Shown: positions 34,418 through 45,927 of the stretch, one piece after another | Layout: each line of letters begins with the position of its first letter | Position numbering within the stretch: the first letter of the stretch is position 1 | Assembly (NCBI GenBank): GCA_039602395.1 | Contig: JBCNJP010000006.1 | Coordinates: 56,881,502-56,945,501, forward strand | Source of the DNA: Deinandra increscens subsp. villosa | Taxonomy: Eukaryota; Streptophyta; Magnoliopsida; Asterales; Asteraceae | Direction of reading: 5' to 3' | Length of the DNA stretch: 64,000 nt | Position numbers and translations under genes: made by a program | Notes under the pieces: model-generated | Databases searched by the model: none | What the model saw: the letters and a program-made list of their open reading frames with translations, nothing else | What the model was told of the DNA's origin: nothing

Positions 34418-36416
34418 TACTTATCTCTTTGTTTATTATTATTTGAAACATTTTAATATTTTACCTAAATAGAGGGTGTTCGTGATGCCACGAGCAACAC
34501 AACATACAATACTAACAGAGATACTGGTAAAAACGTTTATACAATCAGTTAATGAAATATCATATAAATTAAAAATTTTAATAAAAGTTTATAAAATATA
34601 GTAAAACTGAAATCCTATGAGCTAAAAACAATTTTAAAATTTAGCTAAAAACAATTTTAAAAAATTTAGCTAAACAACAAAATGATTACTTACAAAATTA
34701 TATTTTTTAAAGTATTTGTTATTAATTGCTTATTCAGTTGCATTTTTATACTTAATCACATAATTGCTAAAGACAATTTTATCCACTTAACGTCATAAAA
34801 ACTGATGTAAAAACATGATCATGTTATTCTCAAATATATTATAAATAGTATAGTAATGTTTAATATAACAAACGTAAGTTACTTAAAATTACTCAAGACC
34901 AATGAGATTAACAGGAGTCACATAAAGTGTATTTATAATATTTTATCTACTTTTTAAAGAAAGTTAAATTACTAATTAATAGAATAGTTTGGTCGTTAAA
35001 TAGGATGGGCTACTAGTGAATGAATTGAAAGCAGTGGTGTCCCAAGGAGAGAAGATGACCGTTAAAAGAATAACGTGGTCGGGACCCGAAATTTAAACAA
35101 TGTTTCTCATGTGTCGCATCCCGTGCCATACTCCTTTCTGTCTTTGGTCCACACCTACACCATCCCATGATAAATGGTCCTTACTTTTATAGAGTCGATT
35201 ATCATACCGCTAAACTATAAGATAATGAATCGTTAAAGTTAGGTGTTCTAGAGCTCGTCAGAGCTCGTTTCTATGCATATATGGAGAAGGTTATGTGGCT
35301 GCCCACCGGCAAGAAGTTGCGTGGACGACACATTGTGCCATTGTGGAGGAATGATGATGTGACAAGGGTGTGGAATGTGGAACACCATCACATGGTGCGT
35401 GGACACAACATGGTTAGATGTGGATGGGTGGAATACTATAGTTAGTCTAACACTAAGGTGTTTATATGATGGCAAACCTACAATTCCTATCTATAGTATA
35501 TTATACTTATAATGCATTTAGGAAGACATGCTTGTCATTTACTTAAAAAATTAAAATTTAAGTTGGTATAAGGAATTAAATTGTTTTTTGATAGAAAACA
35601 GAAATTTAAACAATCTACTTAATAACAATTGAATTTTAATGATTTATATAACTAAATTAAAAATAAGTCAGATACAAAAATTTTCTTTCGAATATAAAAA
35701 TGAATACCACAATATAAAATATAGTTATCATAGCAACACAAAGATTTTCTACTAGGATAAAGCCCTACGAACTCACCAACTTTTTAGTTAACCTTTTAAT
35801 ATGTTTTTCAGATGTTTAAGAGGTAGCGTATAGACATACTTTTGACTTGAGATATGAAGTCTTTATTTGCTAGATTCGTGTTATGTTGTATTTTGGCTAA
35901 ACTTGTAACTTCAAACAAAATATCTCTAGTATGTCATGAATGAATGACTTAGTATTTTGTTTCTCTTATCCATGTGTTCTTGGTATTTAATTTTGTTACC
36001 CTATCACATATATCTATATAGAGTACAAGATTATTAAGTTAGATTGAATTATCTTGATCATCACAATAAAGAATATAAGGATGGATTATTTTTATTATTT
36101 TCACCCCACGAGTTTTTCGCCCAGGACAAAATGCGACATGTTAGAGAAGATACCCACCCTTATAAAGAATGTTTCATTCCCTTACTTAACCGATATGAGA
36201 CTTACAATTACCCATGAGGTTTGACAAGTTAAGCAACACTAACATATTCTAATAAGTGAAAGTCTTTATCGACAAAACTTCTAGCGGTGATTTGACATGT
36301 AAAAGGTTAAACTTTAGCAATTAATTCATAGTTCTTGTGTACTTGTCATGTGTTTTTTATTGAATAAACATGTCAAGAGGCCTTTAAACCTAATGATATT
36401 TGTGAATATATATATA
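34418..36416. other. AT-rich intergenic DNA, no gene
   Basis: There are short direct repeats (AGCTAAAAACAATTTTAAAA at about 34620-34670) and a less AT-rich patch at 35240-35430. No convincing exon or element ends were found. Confidence 0.35.
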
Positions 36417-36603
36417 GGGTTAGGTTCAAATGAGAACTTTTTATTTTGAGAACTTTTGAGAACTAAATCTCCATCACTAATTTCAGGTGGGGACCACTAT
36501 AATTAATGGGGGGGGGGGGGGGGTTTCCATATATATAAACTAGTGGCTGAGATTAGTTCTTTTTAGTTCTCAAACCCAATTGGTTGTCAAATGATCATCT
36601 CCC
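36417..36603. mobile_element. Small MITE in (TA)n, copy 1
   Basis: It runs from GGGTTAGGTTCAAATGAGAAC to GTTGTCAAATGATCATCTCCC, an imperfect inverted pair, with (TA)n on both sides. It contains a 16-G run (36508-36523). Copy 2 at 41373-41547 is inverted relative to this one. Confidence 0.55.
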
Positions 36604-37141
36604 TATATATATATATATACAAGATGTTTCGATCGGCGCTCCGCGCCCGATGTGGTTGGATGGCAAGTCGTTGGAGCACCGCTCGCGCATTGCGGCGGAT
36701 GCTGTTCGATTCTTTGTTTTGAAATCCCAGATATGATGTCATGTGTTGCATTGTCGATCATGACATCTTTGACATAAATAATCATTAATTACATTTGCAA
36801 CCAAAAGTTCACCATTATTATAACAAACAACAAATACCTTCATTTGAAACCAAGTGATAATCAAATGCATAGCGATACGACGATACTTTTGAATATTTGT
36901 AGCCTTCATTCTACCCCTTACAACTTGACCTTTGAAAGTCAAAATGGCCAATTTTCTATCCAAAAAATGCATAACACCCGATAGTTTCACTTTTGGTTGT
37001 CAAAACCGCCAAATTGGAACACCAAAAAATTGACTTTCGAAAGTCAAAATAGCTAGAAAGAACAAAACAAAAACCAACGCACAACTTAACAGTAAAAAAT
37101 ATAACTACAAACAACAGAGGTGGTGAGGGGGTGAACCGTAC

Positions 37142-37265
37142 CTTTAACGATCCCTTCTATAAAAGGTTGTGAAATAAGAGCGGAGAAAGGGCCTGTAATT
37201 GAAGCAATACCCGAAAAGATAAATGAAACAAATGGCAACACTACGAATGAAATTGATAATACAAA
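37142..37265 (-). pseudogene. Exon-like fragment encoding a hydrophobic peptide, possibly captured
   Basis: Between an acceptor-like ATCAATAG and a donor-like GTTAAAG|GTACGG the minus strand stays open for 41 codons. It reads FVLSISFVVLPFVSFIFSGI and continues SITGPFSALISQPFIEGIVK, a membrane-segment-like peptide. I do not recognise the parent protein. Position near the 3' end of Helitron A fits Helitron gene capture, but it could be a chance ORF. Confidence 0.3.
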
Positions 37266-38023
37266 CTATTGATATCAGGTAAGTACGTACCTATATGTGA
37301 AGAGAAATCTTAATTATAATAAAGAAGACGTAATAGTTGTACAAAAGTAATTTCCATTCAAACTCGCAGCAAAGTTAGCATCTGTTTAAAACTGTTTAAA
37401 TAATATTTAGGACCCTTGAGCATTTTAATTTGAGGCAGAATCCATGTCATCCTTACAAAACAAAACCAATAGAAATATAAACTTTTCATAACATAAAATA
37501 CAAACACTTATCTTATTGTTGAGTATTTGACCCCTGCTCTTTGCAAGGTTATCTATTTGGGATCAGCCCACGACAATTTTGAAAACTTCTTGATAGGAAT
37601 CCACCTCCGGTGCTGAAGGCGGCCCTTGGTGAACCAAAATGATTGGTATCAATGAGGACGGAGCTTCGGCTGCACCCATACTGGAAAAACTGTGACATGT
37701 TTAGCACCAAACGAAAACAAATAAACATATAGAGTGCAGATAATGCAAAACCAATACACCTCACAGGTCAAGGGTGAATCCAAAGTAATATTAACCGAGA
37801 AGCCATTTTATAAAACTGAATTACATAGTGCATACAACATCCCTATCTACAATCGCTTACATATGCGAACAAAAGGGCATTTAGGTTTCATTTGATGTCC
37901 AAAAAACAGTGGCCTTCATGGGCTTTCAGAGTTCTATTTATATTTCTACCCTAAACACCTATTACTTGGTCAAAATAGGAAACATGGTTTTTCCAAATGG
38001 CTCCTCGTTAGGTCCTAGATACT

Positions 38024-38615
38024 TCACGGGGCTGCATGCTCCGCAGCAACAGATTCATCATCTGCATTAGTTACAGCCATTGCATCAGCTATTTATGGTT
38101 ATGTAGTGGTAGTATTATATCATTTCTTTTACATTACCTGTTTCTTTGAACAGTTGCCTTGCAGTTTGCCGTTGTGGAGTTTCCTCTGTTGCTGCCTTTC
38201 CTTTGGATGGCGCTTCATCGGTGATAGAGCGGTGCACATCCGGTGGCGTGCTGTCAACTGTGGTTACCGCAGTGCTTGTCCCTGCCCCAAGAGCGTGGGA
38301 AGTTCCAAAGATGATGGATGTGGTAGCTAAAGCAGCCGGCTGCAGCAGGACAACTGGTTGTACAGTAACGATTTTCTTTGGAGGTGTCTGTGCATCCTGA
38401 GGGGGGCTCTCAGCCTGTCTTTTACCGGCCGATGGTGACCTGAAAACGCGGTTCACTGTGAACCTTATGTTACCGTTGAAATTGGTTGTGGCATTGTTAA
38501 GCTGGAACACTCTTGGCTGATTCATTAGTGCTTCAATTGCAACTGGGATGCTAACTGGGTCATGGTTTCCATTCACCCTTACCATATCATTGCATGACAA
38601 ACCCACCAATTGCAG
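38024..38615 (-). pseudogene. RPA-like C-terminal fragment in Helitron A
   Basis: The exon from 38615 starts after a CCAG acceptor and reads LQLVGLSCNDMVRVNGNHDP, then IEALMNQPRVFQLNNATTNF and RFTVNRVF. These are typical of the last OB-fold of Helitron RPA-like proteins. A Pro/Ser/Thr-rich tail follows. A short downstream exon (ADAMAVTNADDESVAAEHAA) ends at a stop at 38024. The N-terminal OB-folds and the zinc ribbon are missing, so the gene is 5'-truncated. Confidence 0.65.
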
Positions 38616-38949
38616 CTGGCGGCTTCCGTGTGTGATTCGAACACGAAGGTTGCATCAAGTAACAAATGAGCAACACAAAAAAAAAAAAAATGATGGAAAA
38701 CAATGTCCCAAGAACAACACACAGGGGAACAGGCAAGTACCCAACAATGCAAAGGCGCACGGCAACAAAGAAACTAATCGTATGAGGCCAAGTAAAGGGC
38801 CACAACTAAGTATACAATTAGCACTAAGGCAAAGCCACTGCATATGCGATACACGTATATAGCAACGCAAAGTAAACTACCAGAACAATCATGACCACAC
38901 ATGCACGGGCGCAATGCAATTTTCACAGCCTAGGCAACATACATACCCG

Positions 38950-39640
38950 GCCGAATTCTTCTAAAACAACACATAATCCTTTCAACAAAAACGTACTTCC
39001 CAGGTAATATACACTTGTAAACGGTAAAATAGGCCTGACTAACTCTTCTAAAACAAAACAGAACAGAAGGCAAAAATAACCAAAAAAAAAAAAACAAAAG
39101 AGAACAAAAGTCTCAAAAAACAAAGGCACACACATCTTCAAAACCACTCAGCACGTAGAAACCAAACAATAAAAAAAAAGCATTCTTACCTAAAGATTTC
39201 AAACGACACATAACCTTTCCACCAAAAGGCTAAAACAGCCTTAGCTAAAGATGGCTAAAAATAGAACAAAAGTTTTCAAAACCAAGGCCACAAACATCTT
39301 TAAATCTACTCAACATCCAGAAACTAAACAATAAAAAAACAAACAGAACAAAAAAAAAAAACAACCTTAGCTAAAGATCCTAAACAACATATAACCTGTT
39401 CAACAAAAGGCACCTGCCTAATTGTTCTCAAAGAAAATAGAAGACAAGGCTAAAAAAACAAAGCCACATACATATTTCAACCTACTGAACACGTAGAAAC
39501 AAACTAATAAAAAAACCATCCCTAACTGTGGATTTTTAACAACACATACTCATTTGAACAAAAGGTTCAAAAACACAAAACAGCCAACAAAACATTCCGA
39601 AGAAACCAAGGTGCAGACACCTTAACATAAAGAAACCAAC
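38950..39640. repeat. Degenerate tandem repeat (about 170 bp period) in the Helitron A leader
   Basis: The motif AACAACACATAACC...CAACAAAAGG recurs near 38968, 39205, 39388 and 39538. A second motif, ACATCTT...CTCA.CACGTAGAAAC, recurs near 39130, 39295 and 39470. The strand is A/C-rich with no ORF. Confidence 0.5.
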
Positions 39641-40284
39641 CCAGTAAAAAACCAATCCTAACATCAAGGAGACGAACACCCCAAATAATCATCTGATAAG
39701 AGGATCAAACACCAACCTGGTATCACAGCCCACGACAATCGCAAACCAATTCCAAGAACTACAGAGCAAAATAACCATTAATCAGAATCAAGGAGCAGAA
39801 CCACTACAACAGGAACATCAAAAAATAACCATCGCAAACCCAAAAAATGAAGGCCTGAAACCAACCGGTGGAGAATCGCCCAATTTTAGAAGACGATTGC
39901 AGGTGGCGATGAGACGAAGCGTATGCGAGATATAATATAAAGAGAACCACACCATGCCCTAAATCATCAATAAATCTCAAGGACGGTACTCTGATTTGAA
40001 GAATAGTGACAGGGAGCAGCTCGCACAGTGATCCGAACACGACGATGACAGAAAGAGCATGTCGAAGGCAGAGAAAAAAAGGGTGCTTCTCCTCTTCTAC
40101 CAAACAGTTTCACTTGTTGTACCACTCTTTAAAAATAGACATAGCTTTAACAGAATTGTACACTAAGCTTTAGGAATATAATATGATATTATATTTCATT
40201 TGGGTGCATCAAAAACTTGTACATTATGCATTAGAAAATATAATATAGCATTCTATTTGATTTTCTAGTTGTATTTTGTTTAGG

Positions 40285-40291
<7 letters not shown>

Positions 40292-40342
<51 letters not shown>
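40292..40342. repeat. (TA)n microsatellite at the 5' side of Helitron A
   Basis: About 25 perfect TA units. The other flank of Helitron A (36604-36619) is also TA repeat, so the element probably inserted into one TA tract. Confidence 0.9.
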
Positions 40343-40344
<2 letters not shown>

Positions 40345-40761
40345 GCTGTTCAAAAAAAAAAGGGTGTTATGCCCTAACTGAGGGCTTAAGCCTTTAAGAC
40401 TCAAAAAGCAATCAAATGTTTTTGGGATCGGTGCCACCAGTTATTGGGTAGTTGTTGAACTGCTAGGTTAAGCCCTTAATGGGGCATTTTGGGTTTTCGA
40501 TTTTTTTTCTAAGTTATGTTTTAAAAAAAAAAATAAAGATTAACTATTTTATAAAAGTTTATGAGATTTGTTTACCTTTTTAATTACTCAAAAAATATAA
40601 ACGCTCGTATAGTCGTATAAGTTTTAACTTTTGTATAGTCGTATAAGTCTTTTTTTAAATAAAAATTAGTTATTTTATAGTTGTATAAGTTTTATTTTAA
40701 ATAAAGATTAAGTATTATATAGTCATACAAGTTTTTTTAAAACATTAACTTTTTAATAACT

Positions 40762-41150
40762 CGTTTAACTTTTTAATAAATTACAAGTATTAAAACGTTA
40801 ACTTTTTAATATTCGCAGCTAAAAGTTTATAAATTTCTCTCGGGAACACCAATATAAACGATCGTATAGTATAAGTTTTTTTTTTCTATTTGTTTAAACT
40901 CATTTAACTTTTTAATAACTTACAAATATTAAAACGTTAACTTTTTTATATTCGTAACTAAAAGTTTATAAATTTCTCTTGAGAACACCAATATAAACGA
41001 TCGTATAGTATACGTTTTTTTTCTATTTTTTTTATAACTCGTTTAACTTTTTAATAACTTATGAATATTAAGATGTTAAGTTTTTTATATTCCTGACTAA
41101 AAGTTTATAAAGTTCTCTCGGGAACACCAATATAAACGATCCTATCGTCA
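40762..41150. repeat. Tandem repeat, period 139 bp, about 2.8 copies
   Basis: Units start at 40762, 40901 and 41040 with YRTTTAACTTTTTAATAA. They share TAAAAGTTTATAAA and GGGAACACCAATATAAACG. Non-coding and diverged. Confidence 0.75.
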
Positions 41151-41372
41151 CCAATACAACCAAACAAATAAACAACTCTCCAATATAACCAAACAAACAA
41201 ATCACCAATACAACCAAACTGCATATAGATAGAGTGATATATATGAAGATTGTATTCAAGAATATATCAATAACCGGTTTTCGCACTTGTTAATTTTGAC
41301 GACCAACATTAGATTACTATTAAATTAGTTGGCAACTAGCTAATGCCAGTCGCATATAGATGGAGTGATATA

Positions 41373-41546
41373 AGAGGATCATTTGAGAACCAATTTGATG
41401 TGAAAACTAAAAAGAACTAATTTGAGCCACACGTTTATTTATACGTATCCCCCCTCCCATGAATTGTAGTGGTCCCCCCTGAAATTTGTGGTTGAGATTT
41501 AGTTCTCAAAAGTTTTCAAAACAAAAGTTCTCATTTGAACCTAACC

Positions 41547-41547
<1 letters not shown>
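41373..41547. mobile_element. Small MITE next to (TA)n, copy 2
   Basis: It is an inverted copy of 36417-36603: AGAGGATCATTTGAGAACC to GTTCTCATTTGAACCTAACC, with shared interior TTTAGTTCTCAAAAGTTTTC. A (TA)n run (about 41549-41599) follows. The sequence ATGAAGAT(T/A)GTATTCAAGAATATATCA occurs on both sides (about 41242 and 41596). Confidence 0.55.
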
Positions 41548-41601
<54 letters not shown>

Positions 41602-42127
41602 GATAGTATTCAAGAATATATCAGGATACGAGATGGACCAGTAAAACGCGCCCCCTATATTTATGATCTTGATCCAAGCCAGTAAATTGAGATACAATTG
41701 TTCGTAAATTATAAGTTTAACAATAATAATAGTTTAATAAGTTTAATAATAATAATAACAAGTGGGTCAACCCGCGCTTCGCCGCGGAGTTGACCCGTTG
41801 GTATTTTCTATTGATTAGTGAATAAACTTTAACATTGTTGCTTTGCATCTCAAAATAAAAATCCTCTTTTATATGTCAACAACTAAAGAGGTCAAACAAA
41901 TTGCACAATAGCAATGTAGCAAACAACCAAGATAGATTTGTTAGGATTTAGCTAACAAATATTAGAATACTATGTAAACATCCAAAAGAGAGTTGTTGGT
42001 TTGTTTGTACTTCACATATTAGTTACAAAAGTTGTAAAGGGCAGTTAGTGTGCAACCAATTTATACTAAGCTATGATGCTTTTTTTCACCAAAAATCAAT
42101 CCACCTGCATCTTCCTGTTTACATACG

Positions 42128-44898
42128 CTAACCTGCTACATTTCCGATAGCAACTTGATCAACACTTGGACTGTGGCTTCCCTGCGAGCTAACATTGTCC
42201 TGGCTTTGTGCATCTAAATCAACACCAGGCTCCCACCTATCTTCTGATGTGCCGATGTCATGGGTAACTGCAATTAATTGCTTATATGATTTTTTTTTCT
42301 AGAGCCTTCCTAAAATACATTAGATGACTTAGAATGTGCTTACCTGGTTCGTCAGGGCGCACTACTGCAAGAGGTATGGGCGAAGCACCTGTTCCCCGGA
42401 ATTCCAATATTGAATCTGTAATCCTGCGACCTTGGTTGACTGTCAACAGCCATTTTGTATGAGTCATGTCTGCTATAGGAGTGGGCAGATTGTTGGCATC
42501 AGTGAACCCATCTATGTTGAACAGTTTGAAGCATCGCACACCAGTCATGGTAATCAAGGAAGCATCTGACAAAAGCACGCTGATTTGTGCAGATTCATCA
42601 TCCATCGTACACCTAACATTGTACCTGTTAAAAATTATTATAATTGTTAGCTATGTGGTTTTATATTTGTATAAGCATACTTTTATTATACCTATACAGC
42701 AGGTACCGATCACCATGTGCTGGACATCTATGGGGCTGCCTTTGGTTGTTTACTATTAAATCGCAAGCTACACAGGTGATTTGGTACCACTCTTGTATCA
42801 GTGGCAACTGAATGATGCTGCAAGCAATCAAGTGTGTTTCATCCTGAGTTGAAAACAGATATTAGGGTCTATGTGTAATATTTGTAGATGAAGTCTATGT
42901 GTAATATTTTATATCAACAGAAGCAAATAGTGATCTGTTAATGGATTGTACCCGTAGGATGTCGTCTCTTGTGGTATAAAGATTGGATATCTGGGTTATT
43001 GGTAACCCTGGCACTGGGTATATTTCTGATACTTGACGAATTGCTAGTCTTCTCAGCGGGTATCCAGCTCTTGCTATCCTAAAGCTGCGTTCAATGTTAT
43101 AAGAAAAGTGAGTAGATTTTGCAATACAGATGATTATATGTATTGTTGTCTTAGATTTTGGAAACGTACTATCTAGCCATGTCACTCCTAGCACCTGAAC
43201 CGGGGTCAATAAACACTTGTGTACCGTGTGTGCATTGTAGTCGAATACACCCTGCCACATAAGATGATTTAGAAAGGGCATCTCACAGTATACTTCAGCA
43301 AAGCATCAGTTAAGTTAGTTACCTCCTCGTGTCACAACGCGTAATGCAGTTGCGACGACGATTACCTCCATGGTGGTCTCAGTAAATCGCCTAAGATCAA
43401 GCCCTTGATAAATTAGATCCCAGAGTGACACTGTGACCGGAAGACACCTGCATATGAAAAATGAGTATATCATGGACTGTGAGAAAACCAACGTAGTTGA
43501 AAATTCATACCCAGGTGCCTCCAATTGCATTCGCAGAACAGTCGTGTTGTCTTTTATATCTGCCATTTCCAAATCAGTTACCTTCCCCATGTAATCTGTA
43601 TTTGATCAAATTAATTGTCAACTAATTATAGTTTTAAATGAATGCTAATGTGTAAGTATTGATACCTATGAGTTGCCGATCCGTATATGGCTTGCTGTTG
43701 AGATGATACTGTGGAACTAAATTAAAGCACCTGAGTGGAATGTTCTCCCTTAACCCTAGAGAGTATGCAATGAGATTCCTATCTATCTTGAGTGCACATG
43801 GATGCGGTGAAGCCTTGTCAAATTTTGGAGGATGGGTGATAGTATATCTGTTTATTATGTATGCACCTTGAACCTTCAGTTTTTCTGTCACTTGTGAATA
43901 TTCATCTATACTGAAGACAGCTTGAATTGTGTCGTGCTGCCAGAATACATATGTTATATATAGTACTTATTGTGTTGTAGTGCTTAATAGATATTAGGTA
44001 GTGTAAGCATTACATATTTGTCTGTCAACAGGCAAGTCATTGTTGGCTCCCTACAATAGGTTTTCCACATGTTTAACACTCTAAGCTCCAGCGGGCGAGG
44101 GGTGCTGTTGAGTGTTATGTCAGCAATCCTCATAAGTGTACCCTATTAAAGAAAATTATGTGTTAGAATAATTTTTTAGGATTCTACAAAAGTTGCTCTC
44201 AATGTAAATGATAAGGTATGCAAACTGTTACAGCTCATAAAAAATTTGTTTAAGACCAAAATATAGCTGAGCTTAATGTACTTGAGCAATCTAAAGCAAA
44301 CAAACCCACAGTTCCTATTTCCACTTACATAAAGGAGTGACAATTAATAGCATGCCTATGTTACAGGAACAAACATAAATAGACTTTTATAATAGGTAAC
44401 CATTTTTTATAACAAAGCCCTTTCATAAAAGGAAGTTTTAAATTTAACCACCATGTACCCATTTAGCCATAGAAACAGTAATAAAAGTTAGGCCCTCCAA
44501 GAGACCTTCATGAGTTCTACAATCACAATTACATGGATATGACTTGCAGATAGAAATCAACATCAGCCCAGCCTAAAGGGTCTCTACAACTCCATAAGGA
44601 AGTACTCAATAAAGAACAACTGACTAAAATATCTACATATGTATAAACAATTAGAAATAAAGAACATAGAAGCAAAACATGCAAAATCTAAAGAACAGAG
44701 CAAAAGTCAATTGTTCCTGTTAGCGTTTTCCAATATTAAAACCGATGTCGGAGACGCAGGTAAACAGGCATTAATATATACAAATCGCAATGCATGAGAA
44801 AGGAAGTAAAGTATTTCATTTTATTAAGAGGTAATGCATGCAAATCAAAGATAGTATCGCATCACCTCTACTCGAAGAGACTGTGTAGTCGGAAGCAT
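42128..44898 (-). CDS. Helitron RPA70-like single-strand DNA-binding protein 1
   Basis: A spliced minus-strand gene starts at ATG 44898 (MLPTTQSLRVE). It continues with LELRVLNMWKTYCREPTMTC (first OB-fold), then a second part with YIINRYTITHPPKFDKASPH and GLRENIPLRCFNLVPQYHLN. A further OB-fold includes SLWDLIYQGLDLRRFTETTM. A zinc ribbon CVAC-x12-CPAH follows near 42735-42770, then RCTMDDESAQISVLLSDASL. The last exon ends at TAG 42128. This is the DBD-A/B/C order of RPA1. The protein is expected to coat single-stranded DNA, presumably during rolling-circle-like transposition. The middle exons (42990-43280) match the family less well, so some borders are uncertain. It is the more distal of two paralogues. 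Confidence 0.65.
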
Positions 44899-45059
44899 TT
44901 TGATCGGTCGTGGATAGGTGCTGGAACAAATCTCTTTGTATAGGGTTCCTGAAGTAGCAATCGGGTGTTTATCTTTTGAGGTATGGCGGTAGCGTGTGTA
45001 ATAGCGTAGTAACTGTGGAGAGGTATGGTTGATGAAGAAGTGACCGTCCGACTTCTGAG

Positions 45060-45927
45060 TAAATAGAGCTCACCTGCCTCTTAACTATGGATAAAGTAAA
45101 AGTAGATTGTACGTTGGGCTTAATTTTTTGTAAACTCAGAAAGGGCATTAGTAAGTTGTACTAAGTGCTTTAGATCTTGTAAGTTATCTTACTCTTCTTT
45201 GACACTGTTAAGGTTAATGTTTTGTTGGGCCAGGAGTTGGGGCTCTTACAATACACATAGGTGGCAAACCCACCAACCCATGAAACAAAGAAACAAAAGA
45301 CCCTCCTTAGTTCTAAGAATTAGATATCTCTTAATGAACTAAAAGATTGTGTTTTTTTGAATCAAAATTTTTCAAACTGTATATTCAATATAACTTACAA
45401 AATAATAACGAAAATGAAGTTCGTTTATGTTATATAGAAGTAGCTGTGGTAGTTTTTTTAGAAATGTTGCTACCCCTAATAGCTATTATTAGTTATTATT
45501 CGTATGGTTCTTCTCTTAATTGCATTTATATATTGATGATGAGTTTAAAACTCACATAGCTAAACAACGATGTGGCAAACCACAATAATACATCAAGCAA
45601 AAATAGAGGTAGACGTTCCGTATATATAGAATCTACCAAGAGATGCACGCAAGGGTAGTCATTTTACAAAACCATTCATATAGCATCAAAGGCAATAACT
45701 GCCAATACATAGGTTTCTTTTACATATTGCCCTAAGTGATTGCCAAAAGCTATTTTTGGGGATATGTTTCTAGAGGGCATTCATAGATGCCATACTAAAG
45801 CAACCTTCCATATATACACATACCTATTACATATTTTCCTACACACCTACTGGTGGTGCCCAAAAACATAGGTTTCTTACAAAATAACATTCAAAATATT
45901 GAGCCCTGTGAATTAGCTAACTTCTGA
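45060..45927. other. Spacer between the two RPA-like genes
   Basis: No exon is recognised. It should contain the promoter of RPA-like gene 1 and the 3' end of RPA-like gene 2. Poly-T and AT-rich tracts occur near 45345-45560. Confidence 0.35.

Larger units (their letters stand above)
36620..40291 (-). mobile_element. Helitron A, non-autonomous, with RPA-like remnant
   Basis: On the minus strand the 3' end is a GC-rich hairpin (GGGCGCGGAGCGCC) followed by GATCGAAACATCTTG and then T. The 5' end lies at about 40291 beside a (TA)n run; TA repeats also flank the 3' end. Its 5' region (TGCATAATGTACAAG, AGTGGTACAAC) resembles that of Helitron B. It holds an RPA-like C-terminal part, a repetitive leader and exon-like pieces at 37142-37265, about 37566-37690 and 36739-36990. 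There is no Rep or helicase. The 5' boundary is approximate because canonical TC is not visible. Confidence 0.6.

Noticed and set aside
35248..35475. ORF with His/Pro-rich translation
   Set aside because: Low-complexity chance frame, no splice context or known motif.
36508..36523. 16-G run as a functional G-quadruplex
   Set aside because: Single homopolymer inside a MITE; its length is also prone to sequencing error.
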